Assembly (NCBI GenBank): GCA_905250125.1 | Contig: CAJNOL010000904.1 | Location: 31,296 to 95,295, forward strand | DNA: 64,000 nt | Direction: 5' to 3' | Origin: Rotaria sordida | Taxonomy: Eukaryota > Rotifera > Eurotatoria > Philodinida > Philodinidae | Shown here: positions 23,124 through 37,601 of the stretch, piece after piece | Position numbering within the stretch: the first letter of the stretch is position 1 | How the letters are laid out: every line of letters starts with the position of its first letter | The notes under the pieces: model-generated | Database searches by the model: none | The model's input: the letters and a program-made list of their open reading frames with translations, nothing else | What the model was told of the DNA's origin: nothing | Position numbers and translations under genes: made by a program

Positions 23124-26100
23124 TTAAAGTCTTAAATTTTCCATTTCTTCTATTAATTCATTTTCACGTTTTATTTTTTCTAATTGATCAACTTCAAGTT
23201 TATCACCATTTGCTAATCGTTCTTTAAGACCTTTAATTTGTTGTAATTTCTAAATATTTATTAAATTTAAATAATAAATCATCAAAAAACAAACAAACAA
23301 ACATACTTTATGTGTTTGTTTAATTTTTTTATCCTTTTCAAGATCACCAGTAAATAATTCTTCAACACCACCAGGTTTCGGTACACGTGGCGTTTGTTGT
23401 GTCGCTGGTTTTACTGGTACATCTTCATGTAATTTAGGAACTTGTCGAGTTGTTTGTCGAAGATGTGGTGGTCTATAAGCAGCTGCTGCTTTCGCTGTTT
23501 AAACAGAAAAAAAATTCAGATAGGATATGATATTTTTTTTTGTCTTCTAAAGAGTGATATGAAAATTTTGAGACACAATATCTCACAGCAATCTTCCAGA
23601 AATAATCGAGTTGATAAAAGTAATTTAATTCTACCGTAGATGGTTAATTTTTGTGCGGTGAGACTTGTCTAAACTTAATTTTCATGTCTTTTAGAGATGC
23701 ACTCATAATTCTTAATCTATGAGTTCTAGGAAAATTTCAAAAGAGTATAAAATTTCTTTTAATCGATCGAGCACAATGAAGAAATATTTTGTCTTAAAAA
23801 AATTTTCAAGTAATTCGTTATATTACGTTTTCCTGGTGCAGAACCATCGTCAGATCTAATTGCTGCTCGTTGACCACGAGTATATGTTCCAGGTTGCCAT
23901 AAAACTTGCCATAATTCTTGATTTTCACTTGTTTTATATTCATAAATAAGTTCACCAGTTAAACGCCAGACTTTAAAACTAAAACAAAAAAAAAACAATT
24001 TCTGAATTCTTATGATTTAAAAATTATATAAGGATTTGTGCCCATGGCTCTCCGATAGAGATGGAACTAGTACGGATTTTAGATAGAACAGTCTGCCAGT
24101 AGACTAGTTCCATCTCTGACCTTCGGAGCCGAACTATAACCGTTTTTCACCCATTCTTAGCTATTTACTGGAAAATTGAATACTGGATTTAGATCTGAAA
24201 TTCAGTAAAACCCTCATAATTCGGCTCCAGAAGCCAATGAACACGAATTTTTTCTAGTCTTATCGAGATTTTCTTGATTCAGATAGTTAGTATTCGTACC
24301 CATTTTTTACTCGTAAACGTGGTGCTGTAGTAGCTGTAATAAAATGAAAATTATCATAACACCATTGAAAATGTGTTGTATCGAGTGCTTCAATTTGTGA
24401 TAGACGTTTACGATCTTTCATATTCCTAAAAAATAAAATAAACAAAAAAGAAAAACAATATATTTCAATTGAAATTTATCTACATTTGATTATAACATAC
24501 CAAACTTCAATATTTCCTGCAACATTTCCAAAACCACAAAGAGCAATATGTATACCATCAAAACTATAATATGCAGCATTTTTTGCTCCTGAACTAAGTT
24601 CCCATGCAACATCACATTTAGAATTAAATATTGTTGCTTTTGATGGCATGACTAGAAAATAAAAGAGAAGTTAAAATAATTTATTCTAAATAAGAATTTT
24701 AAACATACATCCATAAACAACACAAAATTCATCTGCAATTGGTGACCATTCCATACTATAAATAGGACCTGCTTTACCTATTTAAAAGAAGAAAAAAACA
24801 ATATATTCATAATTGAAAAAATATGAAATAAATTGATTAATTATTTACTTAATTGAACATTACTACTATCACCATTTCGATTAAGATGTTGAAGCATTGT
24901 ATCACCATAATAACTATTTTCTGACATATCTGAACTACAAAGTACAAGTAATGCTGTTCCTAAAATAATGAATGTTTTTTTTGTCTTAATAAATATACAA
25001 AAGGAAAAATTTATATTAACCTTTATAATTCCATTTCATATTAACATGATCAAAATTAAAAAAACTTTTGCTTGCAATAGTCGTTTTTAAATTGGGATAA
25101 GTAAATAATCGAACAGAATCTGGTATACCCTATATTAAATAATATGACCAAAAAAAAATATATATATATATATAACATAATCATATAGGTTTTTTTTTTT
25201 CATTACCTTTTTACCTTTGATATAACTTGCTATTGTATATGGTGCATTACTCTTACCTAAACTAAATATTTGTAAACCCTCAATATGTAGTCGATTAACA
25301 TAACGTTCTTTAGTTAAATAAAAGAAAAAAAATGCATTAAGAAATAAAAATCTTTTTTGAGACCAATCATTAGAATTTACCAAAATTTGGTACTTCATAA
25401 AACCATACTTGATTTGTTTGTATACGACCAAATATAGCTTCATCATTGGACCAAATCGGTGCCCTAAAAGAATATATAATTAATTCAATTTGATATTATA
25501 CTAAACTTCTCACAGTATACATTTTATGCATAGCAGATGATACATGTAACTTTCGTTCGCTAGGGAAACTCTTGCTCATATTTTTTTCGAGAAAATTTTT
25601 TCATTAAAAAATATCTTACGCCATACATCATTCGATATAGTTCTACACGCACTGATTTCGATTATATCAATGATTTTCTATAGAAATGCTTTGAAGTCTG
25701 AAACCAAGAAAGTTTAGCGAAAGAATCAAAGCATTTTGGAAAACCTGATATATGATTCAAGAGTAAGGATCGGTGTGGTTCACGATTGTTGAAATAGCTA
25801 CACATTCTGTATTCCTGCTAACTAGTTAGATGTTTCGAAACACAAATGGCCTCATTGTTTTTTCATAGATCTCATATTGGCAACTAGAGCTCCGCGAGAC
25901 TAGTCCTGCGGAGCTCTGCATAATCGTAATTTATATTCTGAACAATAACAATGCTAAAATAAAATAAAATTTTAGATGCATGATCCTTCTCATTTTGTTT
26001 CAGAAGGTTAACAGTAGAACCCTGCGGGACAGTCCCAAACCATGGACGATCACGAATGTCCCGCGGAATGAGACAAACAAGATTTGAGATTCGAAAAAAG

Positions 26101-27215
26101 TTCATCCCGCAGGACTTAAGTTGACAGAAATATCCTTAGTGGAAATTATTTATATTAAATTTTTCTTTGACAACATCTTTCGAGTAACAGCTGAATTGTC
26201 CATTATTCACTTGATTAGATAAATTTTGTTTTCTTTCCTTTCACTTTCAATCATAGAATCGATATATCGAACTTTCCTCAATAATACCTAAAGCTTACAT
26301 TAAGAGGTCCTAACAAACTAAAACTAATTTTCATGACCGTGAGCGGTTATGCTAACTGTGGTGATCGAGAACAGCGAATAGAATATTTTGACATAGTTTG
26401 AGCTGATATAGATTGATACGAAGGGTCGTGGGTAGCCATTAACTTTTTCTCGAAAATCAAATTAAATGATTTCTTCGATGATCAATACTAGACGATATAC
26501 AAAATTTCGGTTGTTCCACTCCACTCAAAATTCGTAACATATCCTCATGAATGCAAACTATATTCCTTAAGATCCTATATAATATCTGATGGCTATACAG
26601 TTTTTCATTTTATTCTTACCATTCATTTTGTTTTTTTTGAACATAAGATGCCATTAATTCTCCATTAATTGATTTATAAATATATAAATTTGGTTTTTCA
26701 TCTTCACCAGCTACAGCTATTTGCATGAAAATGAATTGATTTTATTTTATTTTTTCTTAAAATTTTTATCTTACTTTACATACTCGTAAATGGTTCAAAT
26801 AATAATAAATATGTATCTTGTGGACTATATTCTAAAGCATTTATTCTTCGTTTTGGTAATTCATATAAAACTTGACGTGTATTACAACAATAAACTTGAA
26901 TACTAAATAATAATAAAAAATATATATAAAGATGAAAATTTCGAAATATTTTTTTTTGTATCAAAACGAACTTGTCTTTATTAGCAATAACAAATTGATG
27001 ACCACTTCGACTAAAACATGTTAAACGACAATTTTCAACATCAAAAACTGCAACTTTGCTAATATCAGCTTCATCAGCTGGACTTGTTACTAATTGAACA
27101 GCACCTGGACCACGAACTAAAATAAAGAAAATAATTCTTTTCTTTATTTTAATGATCAAATAAATCTACCTGCTAATAATGGTACTGAACATGTATTTGA
27201 TATAGCACAAGCCAT
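23124..27215 (-). CDS. EIF2A: Eukaryotic translation initiation factor 2A
   Basis: Fourteen exons on the - strand (27170-27215, 26972-27116, 26784-26902, 26620-26716, 25381-25463, 25207-25307, 25021-25129, 24849-24959, 24709-24777, 24501-24651, 24300-24425, 23827-23978, 23307-23494, 23124-23249) give 540 residues in phase. The body is the beta-propeller of eIF2A, with ALEYSPQDTYLLLFEPF, PIWSNDEAIFGRIQTNQVW, MEWSPIADEFCVVYGFMP and YYSFDGIHIALCGFGN. The C-terminus has AAAYRPPHLRQ and a charged helical tail (KRENELIEEMENLRL). The protein delivers initiator tRNA under stress and at non-AUG starts; it is unrelated to the eIF2 alpha subunit. The start codon at 27215 gives the expected MACAISN beginning. 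Introns 4 (1156 bases), 11 (321) and 12 (332) are long; introns 4 and 11 hold foldbacks. Confidence 0.93.
24047..24130. repeat. Foldback in eIF2A intron 11
   Basis: The left arm (24047-24071) includes GAGATGGAACTAGT and the right arm (24102-24130) includes ACTAGTTCCATCTC. Outer matches GGCTC and GGAGCC extend the stem to about 25 bases. It lies in one of the few long introns of this gene. Confidence 0.75.
25886..25918. repeat. GC-rich hairpin in eIF2A intron 4
   Basis: AGAGCTCCGC pairs perfectly with GCGGAGCTCT around a 12-base loop. Related motifs (CCTGCGGGAC, GTCCCGCGG, ATCCCGCAGGAC) follow between 26020 and 26115, suggesting a composite foldback insertion in this 1156-base intron. Confidence 0.7.
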
Positions 27216-27426
27216 ATGAAAGTCTTCTTTCTTTCTTTTTTTTTAATTTATTCTATCAAATAAATAAATATTTTTTTTGCTTTTGTTTTGTTTCATCAAA
27301 CTAATGACATCTATATTAATATTTAACCAATGAAAAATCAAATGAAGAAGAATTTAAAAAATAAACACAATACACGGACATACGTACACACATTTGCTCG
27401 TCTCTTTTTTTTTGTCTCTTCTAACT
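27216..27426. promoter_or_regulatory. Divergent promoter region of eIF2A and ELP4
   Basis: Only 211 bases separate the two divergent start codons, so both promoters must lie here or overlap the 5' ends. The stretch is AT-rich with poly-T runs. I see no clear TATA box pair or named factor site. The bidirectional arrangement is inferred from gene order. Confidence 0.55.
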
Positions 27427-28461
27427 ATGTCGATTACATTTAAAAAAAAAATTTCATCAACATCGAATACACGTTTACCAATAGGTACACGTTTAAATTC
27501 TAATGGAACATTATTATTAACATCATCTGGTATATCATCACTTGATACATTCGTAGGTGAAGGTTTACCTATTGGTTCTCTTGTACTTATATATGAAGAT
27601 AAATATTCTAATATATCAGATTCTATTTTACGTTGTTATTTATCTGAAGGTATTTATAATAAACATGATTTATGTATATCAGCATTAAGAAATGATCCAA
27701 CAGAAAATTTACCAACAAAAGAAGAATATAAATTATTAGATAATGATTTAAATAATGAAAATGATAAAATGAAAATTGCATGGCGTTATGAAAATCTTTC
27801 AACAATTAATTCATCATCATCATCATTATCAACAACAAATATTCATTATGATTTACAAAGTACAAAATCTATATCAAATGAATTAATTGAACAAATTAAA
27901 ATTCATAAATTAACATGGAATGATTACATACAAACACAAACATCAATATCATATAGAAATTATTTATTAAAATCTCTTCATCAACTTTTAACAACAAATT
28001 ATTCATCACAATCTATTGATAAACGTATTCTTCGTATTGGTATACAATCATTATCATTATCATTATTTGATCATGATAATAAATCTCATTTTGATGAATT
28101 ATTTTCATTTTTATATTATCTTCGAATATTATTACGTACATCATTAGCAACATGTATAATAACATTAAATGAAAAATCAAAATTATTTGAAACATTAGCT
28201 GATATTGTATTTGAATTAAAATTATCAAATATAAATCATAGTGATTATATAGGTTTTTGTCAATTAATTAAATTACCTCGATTAAATACAATTCAACCAT
28301 TTATTCCTGATACATGGGATATTGGAATAAAATTAATAAAACATCGAAAAAATATTATTTTTGAAAAATATTCTATACCACCAGATCTAAGTCAAGATGC
28401 AAGTCGAGATGAAAAACATAAAACATTATCATGTTCATCATCAACACAATTAGATTTTTAA
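27427..28461 (+). CDS. ELP4: Elongator complex subunit 4 (PAXNEB family)
   Basis: A single exon of 344 residues. I choose the ATG at 27427 (MSITFKKKISS) over an in-frame ATG at 27394, because the extra 11 residues are hydrophobic and the later start matches the family. Typical ELP4 blocks are RLPIGTRLNSNGTLLLTSSG, SLDTFVGEGLPIGSLVLIYE, MKIAWRYENL, RILRIGIQSL, LRTSLATCIITL and the ending QLDF. ELP4 is a RecA-fold member of the Elp456 ring of Elongator, which modifies wobble uridines of tRNAs. The middle holds Ser/Asn-rich insertions in place of the longer vertebrate linker. It is intronless, unlike its neighbours. Confidence 0.92.
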   Translation: MSITFKKKISSTSNTRLPIGTRLNSNGTLLLTSSGISSLDTFVGEGLPIGSLVLIYEDKYSNISDSILRCYLSEGIYNKHDLCISALRNDPTENLPTKEEYKLLDNDLNNENDKMKIAWRYENLSTINSSSSSLSTTNIHYDLQSTKSISNELIEQIKIHKLTWNDYIQTQTSISYRNYLLKSLHQLLTTNYSSQSIDKRILRIGIQSLSLSLFDHDNKSHFDELFSFLYYLRILLRTSLATCIITLNEKSKLFETLADIVFELKLSNINHSDYIGFCQLIKLPRLNTIQPFIPDTWDIGIKLIKHRKNIIFEKYSIPPDLSQDASRDEKHKTLSCSSSTQLDF

Positions 28462-28536
28462 AAGATACTTTTTAAAAATCTCTTTTTTTATTTTTATTCT
28501 AGATTAAAAAAAAATTTCTCCTTTTTTTATATTCTA

Positions 28537-29677
28537 ATGGATGAAGAAGAAGATGATACATCATCATTTCGTACACATTTATTCGATTTGTCACTTAAAC
28601 GATCGAATAGTTCACCTGCTCTTCCTCTACTTATTTCTACTGCAGAGTATGACAAGAATTTCAATTTAATTCTTTTGACATTTTAATTGATTGTATTTTT
28701 GTTTGTTTTTTTTAGAAATGATATGCAATTCGATGATGCTGATTTTTGTGATGCCAAATTACGTCGACACAGTTCATCGTTTGTAAGTTCAAACTTATTC
28801 TAAAATTCTTTATTTTTTCATACGTGATAGATTAAAATTTCTTTGGAAATCTTCATATCATTGATAAGGCTTAAGTATTTAAATGTATGCAAAAAGATTA
28901 TGTCATGAAGATTTCCTTGGAGATAATCATATAAAATTTATGTAAGTTCAGTCCTATTGCATTGATACACAAGAGTTGTACGAGAAATCAAATAATTGAA
29001 ACTGTAAATCCTTGATTGTATTTTGATAAAAATGTTTTTTCTTTCGCTTCTGTTATGCTTTTTGTTGATTAAAAAAAAAAAAGATATTTATCTCGAAATT
29101 TATTTAGAGTTCTCATCAATCTCGTCTTAGTCGTTTCGCTCATATAATGAAAAATGAATTAACTAATCCGATTGTTGATGAAGCTTCACAAGAACGGTAT
29201 GTTGTTGTTGTTGTTGAAACAAAACAAAACTTATTTTTCAATTTTAGTGATTTACATGATAATCTCAAAATGTCGATATCATTCACTGATTTAGCAGTTG
29301 GAGTAAGTTTACAATAAAATAAAATAAAAATAAAGTTAAATAATATATTTTTTTAGGACGAACAACAGTCACAACAACCAGCTCATTTAATAGATAGTCG
29401 TCGATCATCAGTAAACAGTTCAGATTCATCTAATCTCTGCTATTCATCTTCGCCAAGCCCATCAACTCCTGCTCGACCTTGTACTGTTGTTAGTAATCAA
29501 AGAGTAAGTATTAACATTTGTAAGAAAAAAAACCTATTTTTATTCTTTTTTTTTATTTTCTAGCAATGTTATAGTCCAGCTCTTCAGCAACAAGTTGCAC
29601 CATTTCAATGTTATTTAGCTTCTCCACCTAGTCGTTCACAAAGTCCTATTGGAATGATGACAAATACAAATAATAAC

Positions 29678-29716
<39 letters not shown>

Positions 29717-31771
29717 TCATCAAGTAAAATTACATCTTTTCCACCTAATCTTAAACGAAAACGTAAGTTGAAGAAATTTTCTTTCATGTTTTCTATTGAT
29801 ATTCGCTTTCTAGAAGCTGATGATTCAACAACAACTGGACTAAGTAGTAAAAAAACTAGAATAGGCAGTGATAATGAATCACTGTTTGGATCAACTAATT
29901 CACCGTAAGTATTCACAATTTTATACACTAACGGTTCGGAGAAAAAAAGACAGTAATTCAATATCAAGGTATTCGACAATATTCAAATCACCCAAATGAC
30001 CTTTGAATATCTTGAAAAGAATTTGAACTCTGAGCTAATTGCTGCAGAGATACTACTTTTAAATGAATGCCATATTTCTTCTCAGGAAAGTTAATTTTCA
30101 ACTTGGAACTTTTTACAAAGACAGACCTTAACAAAAGTAGTTTCTGGTCTTTTGATTTACTTCTATCCTAAAATAAGAATATCGAATCTGCCGATGGATA
30201 TGAGTGTGAAATAAAAGACACGCTATTATCTTAGAATGGGAACAACGATAAGAATTGTAACATTCACTAATATGATATTATTAATAGAAAACTGTTTGCA
30301 AAAAAACAATGTACACTATGGTTGTCGGATATTTCTTTATATACACGTCTATTTGAAGTGGTTTATCTCTGAAATGATTGATTATAAATAGATATTGGCG
30401 TGACCAATGTTTTTTGGTCACGGTCACGGTCAAGGTCGTGACCGTGAATTACAAGAATTCTAATGACTGTAATCGTACAGTATTTTTCAGTCACCTATGT
30501 GTATATAAATTATGCAGACACAATATTGACTAAATAGTGTTTCTGTTGGCAGCAATAACCAGAAAAAGTTCGAGTTCACTTCAGTACCAACATTCTGTTA
30601 TTTTTCGTTCATATAAATCACTTAATTGTTACCAAGTACTTAATAGTATATCCCTCATATGGGATAAGCAAGCACCGAATGCGAAAGTTTTGATAAAGGT
30701 TTGGCCTTGAATGCTGTCATTTTCAATCAATTGATAAAACTATGAAACAGAAGTCGATGTCTAATTATCATCTAGTTCTCCTTTGATATTGAACTAAATT
30801 TATTCAGTTTAATTTGTTGAGATTATGAATAGATATACAACTATTTTGAAAAATATCTAAAACATAAACAATCATATTTTCATTAGGTTACAGCTTATCC
30901 AATTAACGATCGTCATGTGTTTTTACTGTTCATCGAAAAACTTCTTGCAATAAAACTTAATTAAAAATATGAAATAGATAATCTAGTAAATTTAAAATGT
31001 CTCAATCCTGAATATAGATCTACTTTATAATTGTTTCATAAAACATAAAAGTACTCGAAAAAAAAATACGTTCTACTTTTGTGTAAAAAAATTTTTTTTT
31101 TTTTTGTAGAAACAGTTGTATCAATAGATTTTCTTATCTTATCTTTTAGTGAATCTCCATCATCGTCATCATCTGGTCTAATTGATTCGAATACAAATTT
31201 ACTTACTACTCAACAATCACTCAATTTTCTTTCTTCGATAGCTCCATCTTTATCTTCTTCATCTTCTTCTTCATCAACTACAATTAGTAATGATAATAGA
31301 CATTTTAAACCTATACAACATCCTGATAATGATTTATTTCCTCCACCAAATTCACCAAGTATGTGTCCAAGTCCAACAAATTCTACATGTTCATCATCAT
31401 CATCATCAATAACATTTACACCTATATCTCCAGTATCAACAACACCATCATCATCATCATTTTTACTGTTACCAGCAAATTTTAATCGTTCAACAGTTAT
31501 ACCATCATCAACATTATTTATACCATCAGCTACAACAAATATTACTATAAATACAAATTGTTCTAAATTAAAATCAACTAATCAAAATCAACTTCAACGT
31601 GGTCGTTCACTTGATGATTCATCAACACTTCAACCATTATCTGTTATATTACCAAGAACAACAACAACAACCACAACATCAACAACTTCTCAACAAAAAT
31701 CAACTAATTCATCATCTAAACAACAATTTTTCTTTTCATCTGATGACAATAATTCAACAACTGCTCAATGA
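28537..31771 (+). CDS. PABIR1: FAM122/PABIR-type regulator of PP2A
   Basis: Eight exons (28537-28646, 28716-28782, 29108-29196, 29248-29302, 29357-29503, 29564-29762, 29814-29904, 31150-31771) join in phase to 459 residues. Matches to the vertebrate FAM122 family, recalled from memory, are LKRSNSSPALP near the N-terminus, RRHSSSF, SPSPSTPARP, RQCYSPALQQQV, SPPSRSQSPI and NLKRK followed by SKKTRI. The vertebrate proteins bind and inhibit PP2A-B55 and carry a 14-3-3 site at the RSNS motif. The protein is largely disordered; a poly-Asn run is encoded by an (AAT)n tract at about 29665-29721, and the long last exon is Ser/Thr-rich. Intron 7 is 1245 bases and contains a foldback; intron 2 is 325 bases. 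The family call rests on short motifs in order, so orthology is likely but not certain. Confidence 0.75.
30400..30452. repeat. GGTCAC-rich foldback in PABIR intron 7
   Basis: TCACGGTCACGG and CGTGACCGTGA form an inverted pair, with an additional GGTCACGGTCA direct repeat and an outer CGTGACCAA/TTGGTCACG pair. It lies in a 1245-base intron with no coding content. Confidence 0.65.
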
Positions 31772-33565
<1,794 letters not shown>

Positions 33566-33590
33566 AATTTGAGTAATGACAAAATAGTTA

Positions 33591-33614
33591 AATAAATAAA
33601 TAAATAAATAAATA
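33591..33614. repeat. (AAAT)n microsatellite
   Basis: Tetranucleotide tract in the short spacer after GALT. Confidence 0.85.
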
Positions 33615-33744
33615 ATGATTATCTTAGTCAAACATACACGCGTATGTTTACCCTTGATTTTAATGATAGATAGGCCCTTTTTAGTTTTTCATTTGATAAC
33701 CTTACTCTTGTAATTTTTTTTTTCTAGATTTTTATATTCTATAA

Positions 33745-34323
33745 ATGGAATTAAGTAGTGACATAGAAGAAGATTTTCGTCGTTTAAATAATCAAACACA
33801 TATATCTGATAAAAATTATGAAGAATTAATTCAAAAAATTTTTTCATTATTTACATCAACAAATTCAAATATTGAATTATCATCATCTTTTGATAAACGT
33901 CTTGTATCATCGATATTAACATTTATATTTGAATGTGTTAAATATGATTTTGATGAAACATTAATTCGTTCAAAATTTGATGATCTACAATTTACAATAA
34001 AAACTCGACAAGATCGATTTATAAATGAATATAATAAAAATTTATCAATTATTCAATTATATCTTAAACAAAAATCAATAGAATATGATCGTTTATTAAA
34101 TATTAATTGGCGTTTAGATTTACAATTAAAAACAAATTATACTGATAAACTTCTTCAACCAATTTATATACTTGATTGGACTAAACGAGATAAATATACA
34201 ACAAATATTGATCATATACAATTTAGTTGTACACAAGAAAGTTTACAAGAACTTGTAGAAAAATTAAAAGATGCACAAAGTGTTCTTCATCAAATGCAAT
34301 ATCAACAACAAACTAAGAAATGA
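33745..34323 (+). CDS. COMMD3: COMM-domain protein, COMMD3-like
   Basis: A single exon of 192 residues begins MELSSDIEEDFRRLNN. The C-terminal third is a COMM domain: INWRLDLQLKTNY, then PIYILDW, and FSCTQESLQELVEKLKDAQ, which is closest to my recollection of COMMD3 (FSCSMEQLQDLVGKLKDA). COMMD proteins assemble into a ten-membered ring within the Commander complex, which recycles endosomal membrane proteins. The N-terminal helical domain is present and the length is normal for the family. The paralogue number is less certain than the family. It lies 179 bases downstream of GALT on the same strand. Confidence 0.8.
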   Translation: MELSSDIEEDFRRLNNQTHISDKNYEELIQKIFSLFTSTNSNIELSSSFDKRLVSSILTFIFECVKYDFDETLIRSKFDDLQFTIKTRQDRFINEYNKNLSIIQLYLKQKSIEYDRLLNINWRLDLQLKTNYTDKLLQPIYILDWTKRDKYTTNIDHIQFSCTQESLQELVEKLKDAQSVLHQMQYQQQTKK

Positions 34324-35269
34324 TTTTTTTTTTTTGCAATAGAAAAGTTTTAATTATTGTTACACTAAAGAAATAATAATAATCGATTGTCTTTTTTTTT
34401 TTTTTTTGATTTTATTTGAATGACTTTTCTTAGATAAATTCGACTAATAACAGAGAAAATTTAGTTAAAAAGAGGAGCAAATCTTATCCCAGCACGATTT
34501 TCTTTATCTTCATGTTTATGATAATCTTAATTTGTAGAACAAATATTTGTCATATTGGTTTTTTCTATGATATCAAACAAATGTTTACATTATTAGTGTT
34601 TTGAATTATTTCTAACTGTTTTCTTCACTGAGCAATAGTAAAAATTCTTGAACTTTAATCTTAAGGTGTTATTAAAGTCAATTTTGCGTCGGGAATATTC
34701 AAATCGCATGAAACTTTTAAGATATGTTGTGACTGTAGCGGAGAGTGTATGGCGAAACTTTCAGCTTGATACTATAATATTTTCATGAGATATTCATCAA
34801 ACAAGAGTCTAAAATCGTTAATTTGGCAAGTCGAAATTCTCTTTAACCTTTCATTCTCTACATTTCATGTTTATTCTGTTTGAAAGAGCATATCAGGCCC
34901 TGTAGCCTGGCATGCTCTTTCAAATAGGAAGAAAAATAAAATGTATAAGATGAAAACCTACAGAGAATTTTGTTTAAAAACTTATATAAAAAGTCTCACA
35001 CATGTTGAACATCGTAGTTTTGAAAATACAATGTCTAAAATTTATAAAAGTCTTTTGCATAAATGAATCTGATCGAGGCCTATGTTTGTGTAAAGTTTTT
35101 GGTTGAAAGCTATTTAGCAAAACAAAATTATTGTCATGTAAATAATACTATTCTCGATTTTGATATTTGATCCTAGATAATCAAGTTCTAATAATTTTCC
35201 TTTGATTAAATTCTTTCGAAATATTTTTATATTTCTATTTATTTCTAGATTAGATCATTTAATATTCAT
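34324..35269. other. Intergenic spacer with a hairpin
   Basis: No gene recognised. Contains a strong hairpin (34878-34924) and, near 35083-35102, a stretch resembling the repeat found in two GABA-B receptor introns. Confidence 0.5.
34878..34924. repeat. Hairpin with 14-15-base arms
   Basis: TTTGAAAGAGCAT and ATGCTCTTTCAAA are inverted around a centre that itself pairs (CAGGC with GCCTG). It could be a foldback remnant or a structured RNA, and nothing else supports an RNA gene. Confidence 0.6.
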
Positions 35270-36707
35270 ATGGCATTGAATCTCTTTCGATCAAGTTTAT
35301 TAATAACGAATAATCGTCAGTTAATAATTACTTTAATTAATATTCGTACACATTTTACTAAAACACCTAGTCATCATACAAAAGCTAAATGGAGACCATT
35401 TCGACGAGCAAAAATTCTTGATGTATATTTATTTATTTATCTTTTATTAATTTTGTAACCTATATTAATTATTATTATTGTTTTAGATTGATCTACCTGA
35501 TTTTGATAAAGATCGAAAATTACGTTCATATACATTACAAGAACAAAGAGAATTTTTAAAACGTGAAGGTATTCCTCCTGTTCGTAGTACTGAATATAAA
35601 CCATTATATATCGATGCATCAAGTAAATATTATTATTTGTTGATTAATTAATAATTTATTCATTATTTTTTGTCTCTTAGCTGAAGCATTTGAAGCTTAT
35701 GTACCACCAGAAGGAGATGGAAAAGCAACATTAATGTCAAAAGATGTAAGATTTATTGAATTATTAAAAGTATTTAAATTCAAATATATTTATATATTTA
35801 AAGAGATTAAATCAATTTTATACATCATTAAAAAAGAATCTAGCAACAAGAAAACATTCAAGTACAATTCGTAAATATGAACCAGATTTTGAACCATTAT
35901 TATTTGCTGATATAGCTCAACAAAGATATATTGATGCACATCAAGCATTAATGGAGTAAATTAAAATATTTTATTTATTTAGTTTTTTTTTTTTTTTTTT
36001 ATTGTTAAATAAATATTATTTTCTTAGTCGTGATGAAGAACGTCTTATTCAATTAGTAACACCGGGATCATTGGCAGTAAGATAGAATACATTGCATTTT
36101 ATCTAGTTTTTATTCTTTTATTTTATTAGCAAATGAGTCGTGGTCTTCGTTATAAAACTTTACATTGGAAATGGGTTGAAGAAATTGAACCATCCTATGT
36201 TGTTGCAATTAAAAGTGGAGAAATTCTTAAAGGTATGACAATGGCTCAAATAACTGTACGAATGCATTCAAAACAAGTAAATATATAAAGAATTTTATTT
36301 TTATTTCATATTTATTTTGTTATTTTCAGATTTGTACAATTTATGATCGATTTGGTCGTTTAATGTTTGGTAATGAAACATTACCAAAAGATGTTCTTGA
36401 ATATATTGTTTTTGAACGTGTATTAACATTATCATATAGTCAATGGCGTGTTCATTCAAAAATATTACCATCATGGCTTCCACCATCGGATCCATTATTA
36501 TATACATTTGAAAAACCAAATATAAAATATATTGATGAAGATATTCCAACAGATCCAATTGAAGATGAAAAAAAACGAGAACATATTGCTAAAGAACAAG
36601 ATACAACAACAAAAACAATACCAGCTCCAAATGAATTAAAAACACCAATACCAACTCTTTCTGATATAAGTCAACCTAATAAAAAAAGAACTATTGGTTA
36701 TACATAA
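35270..36707 (+). CDS. MRPL45: Mitochondrial large ribosomal subunit protein mL45
   Basis: Seven exons (35270-35422, 35487-35622, 35681-35745, 35804-35955, 36028-36076, 36130-36276, 36330-36707) encode 359 residues in phase. The N-terminus is basic and hydroxylated without acidic residues ([20 protein letters not shown]), as expected for a mitochondrial targeting peptide. The Tim44-like core has the mL45 signatures [51 protein letters not shown] and PPSDP. In animals mL45 sits at the exit tunnel of the mitoribosome and contacts the inner membrane. The polar, Lys/Thr-rich C-terminal extension is not conserved. All introns are under 75 bases. Confidence 0.92.
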
Positions 36708-37601
36708 TTTTTCTTTTCAATGTATTGAAAAATAAAATTAGATTGATTTCAAATTTATAATTATATATTTCTTTTTTCTAAAGATATTCTAATAGATGCT
36801 GCAAAAATTCTTCATTGATTTTATTTCTAATACTGCGTGACAACAACTCATCACAGAGACTCGACAGTTTTCTAGGTTAGAAAGAGCACAAATTCTACTA
36901 CAAAGCTATGTAAAAATATTTGATTCGAAATACTTACTAAAGGCTGAAAAAGTGCCTTGCAGCTTCATGACTTTATAGTAGTATCAAGATATTCGAGCTA
37001 TAAACTCCAGTCGAGAATAAACGATTGTAGCAGCTATAAAATGTTGGCTTTTATTTTCTAGCTTTCAATGATTTTTTAGCTATCCTCTCTTTTCCTCTTC
37101 TTTTCTAGCGATTTTTTCCATTTTTTCTCTGACTTCTGTGTTTTTTGACTGTATTGGAAATTTCATCGAGCATTCTATGTGGTCATACCTTCGATGATCA
37201 AAGGTGCGCTTAGCTGGTACCTATTCGTTATTTTCTTTCGATAACAACCATTCTCTACAAGTTTCAGTCAATTATCGTCGAACGACGTTCTTTTGCCTTT
37301 AGCTTTTGTTATTCATATGGCAATTCAATAATATCAAGAATACATCCTGTGCTCTGTTAAGTGAATGGTGCTTGATTCTTTCTGTCATCAAGGAACCTTT
37401 TTAGTAGCCGATATTTTAGATTATTCTAGCGATTTATTTTTTTTTCGGATTTTTTTTACTTGAGAATCGATAATATATCTCATTTGCATCAGTATTTCAT
37501 CAATCGTGGCCCTAGTTTGGGCGTGAGAAAAATAACAACTGTCACATCCAAATCGATCGATTCATTCATCATTCGAGCATATTCATTTCTTTCGTTTCAT
37601 C
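36708..37601. other. Intergenic spacer
   Basis: No gene recognised. The last 150 bases are less AT-biased and probably include the promoter of the small secreted protein. Confidence 0.5.

Noticed and set aside
29611..29979. Leucine-rich frame on the - strand
   Set aside because: It is the complement of the poly-Asn (AAT)n tract in the PABIR-like exon 6.
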